Part shown: one piece after another, positions 8,765 to 19,253 of the stretch | Position numbering within the stretch: position 1 is the first letter of the stretch | Layout of the letters: the number at the start of each line of letters is the position of its first letter | Origin: Magnetospirillum sulfuroxidans | GTDB taxonomy: Bacteria > Pseudomonadota > Alphaproteobacteria > Rhodospirillales > Magnetospirillaceae | Assembly: GCF_018224925.1 (NCBI RefSeq) | Contig: NZ_JAGTUF010000013.1 | Location: 52,450-116,449 of the forward strand | Length of the DNA: 64,000 nt | Reading direction: 5' to 3' | Translations under genes and position numbers: made by a program | The notes under the pieces: model-generated | Database searches by the model: none | What the model was told of the DNA's origin: nothing | What the model saw: only the letters and a program-made list of their open reading frames with translations

Positions 8765-10191
8765 GCAAACAGCCAGATCACCAGCAGAACGGCCGTGGCG
8801 GGGATCCCCGACGACATTCTTGGCGGGAGCCAGCGCAAGACGGCGTCAGCTTCGCGCACAACCATCTCGGCAACCACCATCAACAATGCGGCCAGCATCA
8901 GGCCGAACCAGAAGCCGTCAAAGCTCAGAATCCGTTCAACCACCGGCCGGAATAACGACAATTCCTGCAGCCCGCGCAAGCCCGCCCCGATGAAAGCCAG
9001 AGTGGAAACCCCCCAAATGAGTGAGGAGGTGAACTTGAGCATGGTGACGCAGACCAGCCCGGCAATCGCCAAGCTGAGGCCGGTGAGCACGATCAACGGA
9101 GTAAAGGCCGCCATCACCGCCATCACGGCAATCAAAACAGCGATTGCCGCCAAACGCCACCGACGGCTCCACCCCAGTGGGACCGGCTGACTGATCGGCT
9201 GGAAACCGTAGATCACACTCAGCTTGAAACTGGCAATGGACAGAATCAAAGCGTTCATGATCTTAGCCGGAGCGCCCAGGGCTCTTAGGAAATCACCCAT
9301 GCTGACTTCCGGGTAGCCGGGCGAACGCACCCACAGCACCAAGCCCAGCAAGATCAGATTCAGGCGCAACATATGCAGGGCAAGCACCCCGCCGTCACAC
9401 CCCACCAGATTCCAAAACCGAATGACATTGTCGCCGAACACCAACCGGGCCACCGGCGGCGGGAATTGCGACAGATAGGCTGCAACATTGGCCGCCCCCT
9501 TCCACCGCAGGGCATAGGCCCAGGCCTTTGGACCCGCCCCCCAACGCAACAAATTTTGGGCCAATGGCGGTACGTCCGGCCCGCCCTCATCCACCACCCG
9601 ACGCAGTTGCGCGGCCTGGAGAATCTGTTGCAGCACGTCCACCGGGATGTGCAATTGGGCCAGCCGGCGGCATTCAGCAACGTCATCCCAATGAAAAGAC
9701 GCGGCCAGGATCGCCACGGTTTCGGACGACACCGCTCCAGGTGCCGCGATCACGCAGCGGGCCAGAATCGCCGACAGCCGATCCTTGACCTCCAGCTTCC
9801 ACAGCGCGGGACTTTCGACCAGTTCGCGCGCCAGCGCCGCCGGTTCCAAAGCCAACAACGCCTGGGCCAATGCCTGCGGGTCATCATTGTCACGCCGAGC
9901 AAGGGTCCATGGCTCTGGTTCCATCTCGCTTGGCGCAGGGGACGCAGGCGGCGCAGGGGGCCTATCATCGCCCTCCGGTGATGCGGCGACGAAAACAGGG
10001 GCGATAGGCTGCCCGTCCTGATCCGTCGCCCAGGCCTGGGCTATTTCATAGGCTTGGCGCAATCGGGCAAAGCCTTCGGCATCATCCTCGGGCCGGCAGG
10101 ATTTCAGCCGGACGGCATAGGCGCGCTTGATGGCGCGGCGATCGCCGGGACCATCCATCCCCAGCTCGTTCCAGGGGAAATCGACGCTCAT
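8752..10191 (-). CDS. Membrane-anchored J-domain-like co-chaperone of HscC
   Basis: This 479-residue protein has an N-terminal J-like domain ([25 protein letters not shown], then [19 protein letters not shown]). The canonical HPD tripeptide reads RPE, a divergence also seen among HscC partners. A Pro-rich linker, a helical middle region and a C-terminal half with about six or seven hydrophobic segments follow. The ATG at 10191 overlaps the hscC stop (ATGA); an in-frame ATG 33 bases upstream lies inside hscC and is less likely. By analogy with E. coli DjlB/DjlC it should stimulate HscC ATPase at the membrane. Confidence 0.85.
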   Translation of the reverse strand: MSVDFPWNELGMDGPGDRRAIKRAYAVRLKSCRPEDDAEGFARLRQAYEIAQAWATDQDGQPIAPVFVAASPEGDDRPPAPPASPAPSEMEPEPWTLARRDNDDPQALAQALLALEPAALARELVESPALWKLEVKDRLSAILARCVIAAPGAVSSETVAILAASFHWDDVAECRRLAQLHIPVDVLQQILQAAQLRRVVDEGGPDVPPLAQNLLRWGAGPKAWAYALRWKGAANVAAYLSQFPPPVARLVFGDNVIRFWNLVGCDGGVLALHMLRLNLILLGLVLWVRSPGYPEVSMGDFLRALGAPAKIMNALILSIASFKLSVIYGFQPISQPVPLGWSRRWRLAAIAVLIAVMAVMAAFTPLIVLTGLSLAIAGLVCVTMLKFTSSLIWGVSTLAFIGAGLRGLQELSLFRPVVERILSFDGFWFGLMLAALLMVVAEMVVREADAVLRWLPPRMSSGIPATAVLLVIWLFAQWF

Positions 10192-11888
10192 AACGGGGCG
10201 ACTTGATCGAATTGGGCCAGCCATTGAGCGAAATGATGACGAGCATGGCGAATGCGGTCGTTATCCTGACTTTCCAATTCCGAGCGAAACGCCACCAGAC
10301 AGGTCATCACCGCCTGACGGTCCTCGCCCAGAAACTCTTCGTATAGCCGCTCGGCCCGAGTGATCAGCGCCAGATTGGCCTGCTGTTCGCGCGGATGCAG
10401 TTTCAGCGCCGCCAAGGCGGTCAGCCGTCGCTCGATTTCCTCGGCCGACAGCAGGCCGGGATTTTGTTCGATGACCATGCGCGTGGTGTTTTGGCTCACC
10501 ACCAAGGTCGCCTCGACCTCCAGCAGGCCATTGACGTCATAGGTGAAACGCACTACCACCGGCATCTGTTGCGGTTCATCGAAGGGCGGCAATTGCAATT
10601 TCAGCGCGCCGAGCAGGATGTTGTTGGCGACACGCGGCGATTCGCCTTGAAAGATGCGCAGCTCCAATTCCTTCTGATCGCGCTGCAACGGAACGAAGGT
10701 CTGCTCGCGGCTGGCCGGAATGGTGGTATTGCGTTCGATCAAGGGCTGAAAGGTGCCGGACAGCCAATTGCCATCACTGCCGGCCATCACCGTCTCGACC
10801 CCCAGGGTATAGGGGCAGACATCGGTGATGACCGTTTCCTCCAAGGCTGCGTGGCGGCTTTTCAATCCGGCCATGGCGGTAGCCCCCAGGCCGATGGCTT
10901 CGTCGGGATTGAGATGACGCAACGGCAGCCGGCCGAACAACGTGCCGACCATGCGCACCACCATGGGCATGCGTGAGGCACCGCCCACCACCACCACTTC
11001 GTCGATTTGGTCCGCCGACAACCGGGCGTCACGCATGGCCCGCTGGATAGGCGCGCGCATGCGCTCGACCAAGGGCGCGGCGGCGGCGATGAAACGTTCC
11101 TGTGACACCCGCCAGCAATGACTGGCGCCGTCGATGGGCAAATCCACCTCGATGTCAGGCTCGCGGCTCAACCGTTTCTTCACCGTCTCCAAGCGATTGC
11201 GCAATACGGCGACGTCACCGCCGGCCAGCGTGCTGGCGTCCAACTTCAAATCGGCCAGGGCCAACTCGGCCAGCAGGTCGACGAAATCCTCGCCGCCAAG
11301 GAAATTGTCACCTGCGCTGGCATGCACCTCGACCACACCATCGAACAGTTCCAGCACCGAGACATCGAAAGTGCCGCCGCCCAAATCCACCACCAAAAAG
11401 CGCGATTCGGCATCGCGCTGGTCCAGGCCATAGGCCAGAGCGGCGGCGGTGGGCTCGTTGATCAGCCGTTCGACCCGGATGCCGGCCAAGGTGGCGGCGT
11501 TGCGGGTGGCTTTGCGTTGCGCGTCGCTGAAATAAGCCGGGACGCTGATCACCGCCTCCGTCGCCTTGGCGCCGGTATGGGCCTGGACGTCATCGAGCAA
11601 CGACCGGATCACCAGGGCGGACAATTCCTCGGGACGGAACCGGCGATTGCCCAGAATCAGCTCGCGGTCGCTGCCCATATAGCGCTTGAAGGCCGCCGCC
11701 GTCAGCCGGGGATGGGTATGCAGGCGCTCGTGGGCGGCGGCGCCAACCAGCAGCGCGCCGTCATCGGCCAAGCCGACCACCGAGGGGGTCAACACCTCAC
11801 CCAGGGCGTTGGCAACCAGCCTTGGCCCTTGGTCAGTCATGATACCGGCCAGGGAATGGGTGGTGCCAAGGTCGATACCGATAATCAT
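10188..11888 (-). CDS. hscC: HscC-type Hsp70 chaperone
   Basis: This 566-residue Hsp70 resembles E. coli HscC more than DnaK. It has GIDLGTTHS (residues 4-12), [29 protein letters not shown] (144-155), [13 protein letters not shown] (168-180), [13 protein letters not shown] and [13 protein letters not shown]. The HscC-like tail includes [11 protein letters not shown] and [19 protein letters not shown], and the long DnaK C-terminal lid is missing. ATG 11888 is the start because [10 protein letters not shown] aligns with family N-termini. A TATACT -10-like box lies on this strand at 11960-11965. It is coupled to the downstream J-protein gene. Confidence 0.93.
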   Translation of the reverse strand: MIIGIDLGTTHSLAGIMTDQGPRLVANALGEVLTPSVVGLADDGALLVGAAAHERLHTHPRLTAAAFKRYMGSDRELILGNRRFRPEELSALVIRSLLDDVQAHTGAKATEAVISVPAYFSDAQRKATRNAATLAGIRVERLINEPTAAALAYGLDQRDAESRFLVVDLGGGTFDVSVLELFDGVVEVHASAGDNFLGGEDFVDLLAELALADLKLDASTLAGGDVAVLRNRLETVKKRLSREPDIEVDLPIDGASHCWRVSQERFIAAAAPLVERMRAPIQRAMRDARLSADQIDEVVVVGGASRMPMVVRMVGTLFGRLPLRHLNPDEAIGLGATAMAGLKSRHAALEETVITDVCPYTLGVETVMAGSDGNWLSGTFQPLIERNTTIPASREQTFVPLQRDQKELELRIFQGESPRVANNILLGALKLQLPPFDEPQQMPVVVRFTYDVNGLLEVEATLVVSQNTTRMVIEQNPGLLSAEEIERRLTALAALKLHPREQQANLALITRAERLYEEFLGEDRQAVMTCLVAFRSELESQDNDRIRHARHHFAQWLAQFDQVAPL

Positions 11889-12014
11889 GACACAATCCCT
11901 GCTGACGGAAGAACCTGCGCAGTGCAGCAAAAGACAGGCCTAAGCGCAACCTTCACGTTAGTATACGTATCATGATCGTGTGGTGGCATGCCCGCCCCGG
12001 CCTGATCATGCAGA

Positions 12015-13892
12015 TCACCGCCCGGATGCTGGCTCTGCTGCGCCAATGCCGCTTTCTAACGCGGCCAGGACCGCAAGCGCATCGTAGATTTTGCCGCTGG
12101 CCGAATCCACCAACGGCTTTTGCTGCCGAAGAATCGGCAACAGCACAGCATCGAAACGATGCTTGGCGAAGGCATAGGTTTCGTCATCGGTGCCGGGATT
12201 ATTCGCCACCAGCACATAGCGCACATTGCCGCCGCGCAACATCTCTGCGACCTGTGCCGCCGATAGGGCCGGCAGGCCGCCACGGCTATAGAACCGCGCC
12301 GCCTCGCCAGCGCCAAGAGGATGCAAAGTCGGTGCTTGCGGGCAGTAGACCGAAGGATCGTTGATCACCGCCACATAGCGTTCTCCCGGCCGCAAGTTGT
12401 CTTGCAGCCACAGACACGGGGTAATCAGGCCGTAATACTGAAACGCTGGAACTTCCAAGGCAGAGCGAATATCCGCCAATCCCAAGGCAACCGGCAGCCG
12501 ATACAATGCCGATGAACCGGCGAACAATGCCTGTATGCCAATGGCCACACCGACACTTGCGGCAAAGACCGGACGAAACCAGCCGATGCGTCTGCCGACA
12601 ACCGCCACTTCGACCAGCCCCGCCGCCGCCAGCGCGGCCAGGGGCACAAAGATCGGCTGCAAGAAGCGCAGCAAATGAGGCATGGCCCCCCACCAGACCA
12701 GGGTATAAATCACGATCCCGACCAAGCATAACGCCCGCCCGCCTTGATGGCGGAAGAAAGCAAAAGGCAAGCCCAACAACAAAATGGGAAAGCCGAATTG
12801 CAGACCATCGAACGCGTCTTGCAAAATGAACATGGTCCACGGCAAAGCAGCCAAGCCGCCGGGAACCACCGACCTTGCGGCCATGGCCTGGGTAAAGGGG
12901 GCGAAAATGTCCAGATTGTCGGCGCCGAACAATGGATGCGCGGTTGGAAACACAGGATTGCCGGTGATCCAGAAATTCCGCAATAAGATCGGCGAGAGCA
13001 CCAGCAGGGCGACACTTCCCGCCAGAATCAAGGCCGGCAGGCCACGCCGCCGGAGCAGCGCCAACACCGCCAAGGGTGTCATCATCGCCACAGCCGCGAC
13101 AATTCCCTGATACTTGGTCGCCATTGCCGCGCCCAGCAACAAACCCAGCAACAAAGCACGGCGCGCCCCCTCGGTTCCGGCCACGGCCACAGCAGCGAAA
13201 GCACCGATGAAGGCGGCCAAGGGAATATCGGTGGTCACCGCCGCCCCCAGATTCAGCACCACCCTTTGGCTGACGAACAACAATGCCGCCGCCATCGCAC
13301 CTTGCGGCCCCAAGCCCAACCGCCGCGCCAGCAGACCAGCCCACAATGCCGCCATCACCACCCAAAAAACATTAAGCATCTGCGCCGCCGCGGCCCCGCC
13401 CAAGGCATAGGCAAGCCGGGTCAGCAAAGCGGTCAATGGCGGAAAAAACTCGTAGATGCTCCAGCCGAACCACAGCCCGATCCGTCCCAATTCCAGGTCA
13501 CGGCGCGGCAAGGTCAGGTGGTAACGAATGCTGTCGTGATCCAACGGAGGGGCCAAGGCCGACACCGCCATCAGCCCGACCAGCACAGCCAGCATCCATC
13601 CCCACGGCCACCACGGCAGCACGGGCACAAAGGGACGCAGGCGCAAGAACGCCAAGGCAGGCAACAAGGCCACAGCCAGCGTCACCGCCATGCTCAGGGG
13701 ATCGTAACGCCAAGCCCCCACCACCTGAACCAGAACAGCCAGCGGCAACGCCCCCAATAACGGGGCCAAGGCCCACAGCTCGGCCTCGGTCAAGTGCTGG
13801 CCATTTCGGCATGTCCCCAGCCGCCATGCCAGCGGCCGGCCCAATCCGGCCAAAGCCAGAATCAGTGCGGCTGTCACGGCAAAGGCCAGCAT
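12015..13892 (-). CDS. Polytopic membrane protein, probable GT-C-type glycosyltransferase
   Basis: This 625-residue protein has about ten to twelve hydrophobic segments over the first 450 residues and a soluble C-terminal domain of about 150 residues. The first large extracytoplasmic loop has acidic residues in LAPPLDHDSIRYHLTLPRRDLE, as in lipid-phosphate-sugar-using GT-C enzymes (ArnT/PMT-like). The tail carries RPGERYVAVINDPSVYCPQAP and VRYVLVANNPGTDDETYAF. ATG 13892 shares its A with the stop of the 40-codon gene upstream (TGATG), so I prefer it to an upstream in-frame start. Substrate unknown. Confidence 0.75.
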   Translation of the reverse strand: MLAFAVTAALILALAGLGRPLAWRLGTCRNGQHLTEAELWALAPLLGALPLAVLVQVVGAWRYDPLSMAVTLAVALLPALAFLRLRPFVPVLPWWPWGWMLAVLVGLMAVSALAPPLDHDSIRYHLTLPRRDLELGRIGLWFGWSIYEFFPPLTALLTRLAYALGGAAAAQMLNVFWVVMAALWAGLLARRLGLGPQGAMAAALLFVSQRVVLNLGAAVTTDIPLAAFIGAFAAVAVAGTEGARRALLLGLLLGAAMATKYQGIVAAVAMMTPLAVLALLRRRGLPALILAGSVALLVLSPILLRNFWITGNPVFPTAHPLFGADNLDIFAPFTQAMAARSVVPGGLAALPWTMFILQDAFDGLQFGFPILLLGLPFAFFRHQGGRALCLVGIVIYTLVWWGAMPHLLRFLQPIFVPLAALAAAGLVEVAVVGRRIGWFRPVFAASVGVAIGIQALFAGSSALYRLPVALGLADIRSALEVPAFQYYGLITPCLWLQDNLRPGERYVAVINDPSVYCPQAPTLHPLGAGEAARFYSRGGLPALSAAQVAEMLRGGNVRYVLVANNPGTDDETYAFAKHRFDAVLLPILRQQKPLVDSASGKIYDALAVLAALESGIGAAEPASGR

Positions 13893-14014
13893 CACCGCCC
13901 CAGCCGTTCCAGCAATTTGCCAAACAAGTAGGCACCATTGGCCTGAAGAAAGGCCCCGGTCACCAAAACCGCCCACAGGGTAAAGGCCACCGCCACCAAC
14001 CGGTCCTTATGCAT
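13892..14014 (-). CDS. Small single-span membrane protein (40 aa)
   Basis: This short ORF (MHKDRLVAVAFTLWAVLVTG..., 40 residues) fits between the Crp-like gene and the large membrane protein. It overlaps the 3' end of the former by 8 bases and shares one base (TGATG) with the start of the latter. It has a basic N-terminus, one hydrophobic span at about residues 7-23, then an amphipathic tail ending KLLERLGR. Double overlap and membrane character argue for a real peptide, perhaps a subunit of the downstream enzyme. I recognise no family. Confidence 0.6.
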   Translation of the reverse strand: MHKDRLVAVAFTLWAVLVTGAFLQANGAYLFGKLLERLGR

Positions 14015-14591
14015 GATCGCCCTTCAGCCAAAAGCCCCGTCGGCCCTGGCGTTCCAACAATCCGGCATCCACCAGCTTGCGCAAGGTTCGATAAAACGCT
14101 TCATGGGTCAGGCCGATATCAGCGGCAATGTGCGATAAGGGTTGCCCCAATTTGATCCAACCTTCCGCCGCCCCGGCCTGCGTGAGAAAAGCCACCACCC
14201 GGTCCTGGGCACCGCGCAGCTTGCCCAATTCGATGCGCGCCCGCGCCGCGTTCAGACGGCGGGCCAGATAGGCGGAAAAGGCCAGATTGAGGTCGGGATG
14301 GGCGCGCAGATGCAACAGCACCTGGGCCTGGGCATAGGCCAGCACCACCGCCGGCCCCATGGCCACCGCATCCACCGGATTGGTTTCGCCGAATAATCCG
14401 CTTTCACCGAACAACGTGCCAGGATCGGCCACATGCACGACGCTGCCATGACGCGACAGCGCCACACGCCCAGTCTCCACCGCATAGATAGCCGCGACCT
14501 TGTCACCGGCGCGCATGACCACATCGCCGGCGGCGAGCATGAGACGGTTGGGGCGGATGCCTTCCAGCAATTTCGAATAATCGGCAGCCAT
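14007..14591 (-). CDS. Crp/Fnr-family transcriptional regulator
   Basis: This 194-residue regulator has an N-terminal cyclic-nucleotide-binding fold (LMLAAGDVVMRAGDKVAAIYAVETGRVAL, then GTLFGESGLF) and a C-terminal Crp-type winged HTH (GQPLSHIAADIGLTHEAFYRTLRKLVDAGLLERQGRRGFW). No Fnr-type N-terminal Cys cluster is present, so it is not an Fe-S sensor of that type. ATG 14591 is chosen over a GTG 6 bases upstream because AAGGAG sits at the right distance. A Crp-like palindrome lies just upstream, suggesting self-regulation. It heads the operon with the 40-aa peptide and the membrane protein. Confidence 0.9.
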   Translation of the reverse strand: MAADYSKLLEGIRPNRLMLAAGDVVMRAGDKVAAIYAVETGRVALSRHGSVVHVADPGTLFGESGLFGETNPVDAVAMGPAVVLAYAQAQVLLHLRAHPDLNLAFSAYLARRLNAARARIELGKLRGAQDRVVAFLTQAGAAEGWIKLGQPLSHIAADIGLTHEAFYRTLRKLVDAGLLERQGRRGFWLKGDHA

Positions 14592-14604
14592 AGCCACTCC
14601 TTGC

Positions 14605-14620
14605 TATGACCTCAATCATA
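14605..14620. promoter_or_regulatory. Crp/Fnr-type operator palindrome
   Basis: TATGA-CCTCAA-TCATA is a perfect 5-bp inverted repeat with a 6-base spacer, the geometry of Crp-family sites (TGTGA-N6-TCACA). It lies 13 bases before the start of the Crp/Fnr-family gene and overlaps the stop codon of the possible 34-codon ORF. That position would suit autorepression. Binding is inferred, not shown. Confidence 0.5.
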
Positions 14621-14720
14621 AAGTGGTCCGCCCGCCTTTACAACGCCGAGCGGTGATCCGTATGCCGGCCGCTTGACCATCGGCGTGGGCCATGGCGGCC
14701 CGTTGCGTAATCTCGATCAT
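14616..14720 (-). CDS. Possible small basic ORF upstream of the Crp-like gene (34 aa)
   Basis: An ATG at 14720 has a near-perfect Shine-Dalgarno (AGGAGG, 5 bases away) and opens 34 codons (MIEITQRAAMAHADGQAAG...) ending 24 bases before the crp-like start. The C-terminus is basic (ARRCKGGRTTL). It could be a leader peptide or a small protein. Support is the ribosome site and the fit between hslU and the regulator. No family is recognised, and chance remains possible. Confidence 0.4.
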   Translation of the reverse strand: MIEITQRAAMAHADGQAAGIRITARRCKGGRTTL

Positions 14721-14804
14721 TGATCCCTCCTGCCGATTAGGCCATGCAATAGCCTTCTCTGTGCAAAGCGCCTGGCCAATACATGGCGGGCCGAGGGGAC
14801 AGCG

Positions 14805-16139
14805 CTAAAGGATGAACTTGGCCAGATCGGCCTTTTTCGCCAAGGTGCCGACGCGGTCACGCACCATATCGGCGGTGATGGCGATTTCGGTTCCCGGCGA
14901 CTGATCCGGGGCGGTAAAGCTGATCTCTTCCAGCAGCCGTTCCAGCACCGTATGCAGACGCCGGGCGCCGATATTTTCCACCGACCGGTTGATCTCGGCC
15001 GCCAGATCGGCGATGGCGTCGATGGCGCCATCCTCGAATTTCAAGACCACCTCTTCGGTCCCCAGCAGGGCCACGTATTGCTTGATCAGACTGGCTTCCG
15101 GCTCGGTCAGGATGCGAACGAAATCGTCGCGCGTCAGCGCCTGCAATTCGACGCGGATGGGTAGGCGGCCCTGAAGTTCGGGCAGCAGATCGCTGGGCTT
15201 GGCCAGATGAAAGGCGCCGCTGGCGATAAACAGGACATGGTCGGTTTTGACGTTGCCGTGCTTGGTCGACACGGTGGTGCCTTCGATCAGCGGCAGCAGA
15301 TCGCGCTGCACCCCTTCGCGGCTGACATCGCCGCCGCCGGCATGATGTTCGGACGAACGGGCGCAAATCTTGTCGATTTCGTCGATAAAGACGATGCCGT
15401 GATTTTCCACCGCCCAAATGGCGTCCTTGACCACCGAATCCTGATCCAAAAGCTTGTCCGATTCCTCGGATAGCAGCGCTGCCAGGGCGTCCTTGACGTT
15501 CATCTTGCGCGGCTTGGTGCGGCCGCCGCCAAAGGCTTTGCCCAACATGTCGGACAGATTGATCATCCCCATCTGACCGCCGGGCATGCCGGGAATGTCA
15601 AAGGTCGGCATGCCGGCGCCACCGCCGCTTTCAGCCACCTGGATTTCCACCTCGCGGCCATCCAGCGCCCCTTCGCGCAGCATCTTGCGGAATTTCTGCC
15701 GCGTATCGGCGCTGGCGGTTTCACCGACCAGAACATCAAGCAGACGTTCCTCGGCCGCCAACTCGGCCTTGGGCACCACCTGTTTGCGCAGCTTCTCCCG
15801 CGTCATGCCGATGGCGATTTCCACCAGATCGCGGATGATCTGTTCGACATCGCGGCCAACATAGCCGACTTCGGTGAACTTGGTCGCCTCGACCTTCAAG
15901 AACGGCGCCTGAGCCAAGCGGGCCAGCCGCCGGGCGATCTCGGTCTTGCCGACGCCGGTGGGGCCGATCATCAAGATGTTCTTGGGCAGAACTTCCTCGC
16001 GCAGGGAATCGGGCAATTGCTGGCGGCGCCAGCGGTTGCGCAACGCAATGGCGACGGCGCGCTTGGCGTCGTTCTGGCCGACGATGAAACGGTCCAGTTC
16101 AGAAACGATCTCACGCGGGGAAAAGGCGCTGGCGCTCAT
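14805..16139 (-). CDS. hslU: ATP-dependent protease ATPase subunit HslU
   Basis: HslU (ClpY) is the hexameric AAA+ unfoldase of the HslUV protease. Its 444 residues show [33 protein letters not shown], Walker [32 protein letters not shown], Walker [11 protein letters not shown] and the C-terminus ADLAKFIL, which docks into HslV. ATG 16139 is taken as the start; a GTG 6 bases upstream overlapping the hslV stop is equally possible. The acidic/Gly-rich I-domain insert has [15 protein letters not shown]. It is in an operon with hslV, as usual. Confidence 0.97.
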   Translation of the reverse strand: MSASAFSPREIVSELDRFIVGQNDAKRAVAIALRNRWRRQQLPDSLREEVLPKNILMIGPTGVGKTEIARRLARLAQAPFLKVEATKFTEVGYVGRDVEQIIRDLVEIAIGMTREKLRKQVVPKAELAAEERLLDVLVGETASADTRQKFRKMLREGALDGREVEIQVAESGGGAGMPTFDIPGMPGGQMGMINLSDMLGKAFGGGRTKPRKMNVKDALAALLSEESDKLLDQDSVVKDAIWAVENHGIVFIDEIDKICARSSEHHAGGGDVSREGVQRDLLPLIEGTTVSTKHGNVKTDHVLFIASGAFHLAKPSDLLPELQGRLPIRVELQALTRDDFVRILTEPEASLIKQYVALLGTEEVVLKFEDGAIDAIADLAAEINRSVENIGARRLHTVLERLLEEISFTAPDQSPGTEIAITADMVRDRVGTLAKKADLAKFIL

Positions 16140-16141
16140 GG

Positions 16142-16687
16142 TCACAGGCTTTCGATGATGACGTTACGGTTGGTGTAGACGCAGATGTCGGCGGCCACCG
16201 CCATGGATTTGCGCACGATTTCCTCGGCGTCGATATCCATGTCGATCAAGGCGCGGGCGGCGGCCAGGGCGTAATTGCCGCCCGAGCCGATGCCGATAAT
16301 GCCGTCGGTCGGCTCCAAGACGTCACCCTGGCCGGTGAGGACCAGCGACACTTCCTTGTCGGCCACCGCCATCATCGCCTCCAACCGGCGCAAATAACGA
16401 TCAGTGCGCCAATCCTTGGCCAATTCGACGCAGGCGCGGGTCAATTGCCCGGGATGCTTTTCCAATTTGCCTTCCAGCCGTTCCAAAAGCGTGAAGGCGT
16501 CGGCGGTGGCCCCGGCAAAGCCGACCAAAATGTCGTTTTGCGCGCCGATGCGACGCACCTTGCGGGCATTGGCCTTGATCACCGTCTGTCCCAACGAGAC
16601 CTGGCCGTCGCCGGCAATGACGACACGGCCGTTCTTGCGCACCGATAAGATGGTGGTGCCATGCCAAGAGGGGTGATTTTCGGACAT
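16142..16687 (-). CDS. hslV: ATP-dependent protease proteolytic subunit HslV
   Basis: HslV (ClpQ) is the proteasome-like threonine protease partner of HslU. The 181 residues begin with a short propeptide [10 protein letters not shown], so the nucleophile should be Thr11 in [26 protein letters not shown]. Such propeptides are normal in alphaproteobacteria. Other family motifs are [18 protein letters not shown] and [20 protein letters not shown] 16687 is preferred to an ATG 12 bases upstream. The gene is divergent from hisB across about 128 bases. Confidence 0.97.
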   Translation of the reverse strand: MSENHPSWHGTTILSVRKNGRVVIAGDGQVSLGQTVIKANARKVRRIGAQNDILVGFAGATADAFTLLERLEGKLEKHPGQLTRACVELAKDWRTDRYLRRLEAMMAVADKEVSLVLTGQGDVLEPTDGIIGIGSGGNYALAAARALIDMDIDAEEIVRKSMAVAADICVYTNRNVIIESL

Positions 16688-16815
16688 GAATTTTCCCATG
16701 GGCGGAAGAAAGTGAGCGGATGATAGCCCATATGGGAGGAAATGACGAAAAGGGAAGTCTGGTGCGGTTCGGCCATTCCTGATATCTGAAAGGTCTGTTT
16801 TTCAGGAGCGAATCC

Positions 16816-17415
16816 ATGCGCAAAGCCAGCGTCGCGCGCAAGACCAACGAAACCAGCATCGAGATCGCCGTCAATCTGGATGGCAAGGGCGCCTATACCG
16901 TGGATACCGGTATCGGTTTCCTTGATCATATGCTGGAACAATTGTCGCGCCATTCCCTGATCGACCTGGACGTCAAGGCCGACGGCGATTTGCACATCGA
17001 CGCCCATCACACCACCGAGGATTCGGGCATCGCCATCGGCACCGCCGTGGCCAAGGCGCTGGGCGAGCGCAAGGGCATCAATCGCTATGGCCATGCTTAC
17101 ATCCCCATGGATGAAACCCTGGTCCGCGTCGCCATTGATTTGTCCAACCGCCCCTATCTGATCTGGAAGGTGGATTTCCGCCGCGACCGGTTGGGCGACA
17201 TGGACACCGAATTGTTCAAGGAATGGTTCCAGGCCTTCGCCCAGGCCGCCGGCGCCACGCTTCACGTCGAATGCCTGTATGGTGAAAACAACCACCACAT
17301 CATTGAAGCCTGCTTCAAGGCCCTGGCCCGCGCCCTGCGCCACGCCGTCGAGATCGACCCGCGCAAGGCCGACGCGGTGCCGTCGACCAAGGGTGTGCTG
17401 GGGGGATCGCTCTGA
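16816..17415 (+). CDS. hisB: Imidazoleglycerol-phosphate dehydratase HisB
   Basis: This monofunctional 199-residue HisB dehydrates imidazole glycerol phosphate to imidazole acetol phosphate in histidine synthesis. Manganese-binding motifs are visible: [30 protein letters not shown], and the repeat-half [26 protein letters not shown] ribosome site precedes the ATG, within a short CTGAAA...TTTCAG inverted repeat. It is followed after one base by hisH and starts the local his cluster. Confidence 0.97.
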   Translation: MRKASVARKTNETSIEIAVNLDGKGAYTVDTGIGFLDHMLEQLSRHSLIDLDVKADGDLHIDAHHTTEDSGIAIGTAVAKALGERKGINRYGHAYIPMDETLVRVAIDLSNRPYLIWKVDFRRDRLGDMDTELFKEWFQAFAQAAGATLHVECLYGENNHHIIEACFKALARALRHAVEIDPRKADAVPSTKGVLGGSL

Positions 17416-17416
17416 T

Positions 17417-18061
17417 ATGTTGGTGACCATCGTCGATTATGGTTCGGGAAATTTGCGTTCCGCCGCCAAGGCGTTTGAACGCGTCGCCGCCGAACAGGGC
17501 CTGACGGCGGAAATCGTCGTCACCGCCGATGCCGAGAGGATCCTAAAGGCCGACCGTATCGTTCTGCCCGGCGTCGGCGCCTTTGGCGATTGCCGGGCCG
17601 GTCTGGACGCGTTGCCCGGCATGGTCGCGGCGATGACCGAACAGGTGATCGACAAGGGCCGGCCGTTCATGGGCATCTGCGTCGGCATGCAATTGATGGC
17701 CAGCTTGGGGCGTGAACACGGCAATCATGCCGGTCTGGACTGGATCAAGGGCGAGGTGGTGCCGATCACCCCCTCCGATCCGGCATTGAAAGTCCCGCAT
17801 ATGGGCTGGAACGAACTGGCCTGGGTGCCGGGGTCGCATCCGCTGTTGGCCGATCTGGGCGACAACCCGCACGCCTATTTCGTTCATTCCTACCGGTTCC
17901 AATGCGCCGATCAGCGCCACCAATTGGCCCGCGTGTCCTATGGCGGGCCGATCACCGCCATGATCGGCCGCGACAACATGGTCGGCACCCAATTTCACCC
18001 GGAAAAAAGCCAAGCCACCGGTTTGCAGGTGATCGCCAATTTCCTGCGCTGGAAGCCATAA
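17417..18061 (+). CDS. hisH: Imidazole glycerol phosphate synthase glutaminase subunit HisH
   Basis: HisH supplies ammonia from glutamine to HisF. The 214 residues show [11 protein letters not shown] at the N-terminus, the nucleophile region [19 protein letters not shown], and the His-Glu pair in [10 protein letters not shown]. The ATG at 17417 is one base after the hisB stop, and longer in-frame extensions into hisB are not used. Its partner hisF lies about 3.4 kb downstream, after two non-his genes and hisA. Confidence 0.97.
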   Translation: MLVTIVDYGSGNLRSAAKAFERVAAEQGLTAEIVVTADAERILKADRIVLPGVGAFGDCRAGLDALPGMVAAMTEQVIDKGRPFMGICVGMQLMASLGREHGNHAGLDWIKGEVVPITPSDPALKVPHMGWNELAWVPGSHPLLADLGDNPHAYFVHSYRFQCADQRHQLARVSYGGPITAMIGRDNMVGTQFHPEKSQATGLQVIANFLRWKP

Positions 18062-18079
18062 CCGCCGGAGACATCGCCC

Positions 18080-19150
18080 ATGACCCCGTCTTCTGCTGAC
18101 CAAGGCTTTTGGAACCGGGGCCGGGTGCGGGTGATCGCCGAGGCCGGCTCGAACTGGCGCATGGGAACGGCCAAGCGTGACCGCGCCATGGCCCATGCCC
18201 TGATCGATGCCGCCGTCGAGGCCGGGGCCGATTTCGTCAAGTTCCAGACCTACCGGCCGCAAACCGTTTACGTCGCCAATGCCGGCCAAAGCGACTATCT
18301 CGCCGATGCCGGTGTCAGCGAAGACATCGCCGATATCTTCGCCGATCTGGCCATGCCTTACGAAATGCTGGCCGAACTGGCCCAATATTGCCGCAAAACC
18401 GGCATCGGCTTCATGTCGACGGGGTTTTCCGCCGCCGATTTCCAGGCCATTGACCCGCATGTTGACGTGCACAAGATCGCCTCTTACGAACTCAGCCATA
18501 TTCGTCTGATCGATCTGGCGGCGAAAGGCGGCAAGCCGCTGGTGCTGTCCACCGGCGCCGCCACCGCCGAGGATATCGCCTGGGCCGTCGATCGCTTTCA
18601 AACCCAAGGCGGCCGCGATCTCTGCCTGCTGCAATGCACGGCCAAATATCCGGCGCCGTTATCGTCCATCGACGTCGCCACCATCGACTGGCTGCGCGAC
18701 ACCTTTGGCGGCGCGGCGGGATTGTCGGACCATTCCCGTGATCCCATCACCGCCCCGGTCGCCGCCGTCATCCGTGGGGCGCGCTGCGTCGAAAAGCATT
18801 TCACCTTGCACAACGCCCTGCCCGGCCCCGATCACCCCTTTGCCCTGACGGCCAGCGAACTGACGCTGATGGTCGGCAAAATCCGCGAGGCCGAGCAGGT
18901 TCTGGGCAGCGGCATCAAGCATATCCGAACGGAAGAGCAGGAACTGGCCGCTTTTGCCCGCCGTGGCCTGCAAGCCATCCGCGCCATCGCCGCCGGCGAT
19001 AGGCTGCATGAAGACGTCAACGTCGCCATCTTGCGGCCCGGCAAGCAATCCCTGGGGCTTCATCCTCGCTTCATCGAGGAAATCGAAGGCAAGCAAGCCA
19101 CCCGCGCCATCGCCATCGGCGAAGGATTGCGTTCAGGCGATTGGTCATGA
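18080..19150 (+). CDS. NeuB-family (N-acetylneuraminate/pseudaminate synthase-like) protein
   Basis: This 356-residue protein has a TIM-barrel NeuB domain (RVIAEAGSNWRMGTAKRD, ADFVKFQTYRP, KIASYELSHIRLI, LVLSTGAATAEDI, LLQCTAKYPAP, GLSDHSRDP, VEKHFTLHNALPGPDHPFAL) and a C-terminal SAF/antifreeze-like domain of about 60 residues. The family condenses phosphoenolpyruvate with an N-acetyl hexosamine to make nonulosonic acids. It lies 18 bases after hisH inside the his cluster, and no other nonulosonic-acid gene is near. The exact substrate cannot be assigned. Confidence 0.88.
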   Translation: MTPSSADQGFWNRGRVRVIAEAGSNWRMGTAKRDRAMAHALIDAAVEAGADFVKFQTYRPQTVYVANAGQSDYLADAGVSEDIADIFADLAMPYEMLAELAQYCRKTGIGFMSTGFSAADFQAIDPHVDVHKIASYELSHIRLIDLAAKGGKPLVLSTGAATAEDIAWAVDRFQTQGGRDLCLLQCTAKYPAPLSSIDVATIDWLRDTFGGAAGLSDHSRDPITAPVAAVIRGARCVEKHFTLHNALPGPDHPFALTASELTLMVGKIREAEQVLGSGIKHIRTEEQELAAFARRGLQAIRAIAAGDRLHEDVNVAILRPGKQSLGLHPRFIEEIEGKQATRAIAIGEGLRSGDWS

Positions 19151-19253
19151 ACGCCGGTTGATGTAACCGAAGCTTCACAGTTGTTTTTTATCCCTTTTGT
19201 TACACCGGCCTGGGCCGAGGCTTATCCCGGTGGGAAATCAGAGGGACAAAAGC

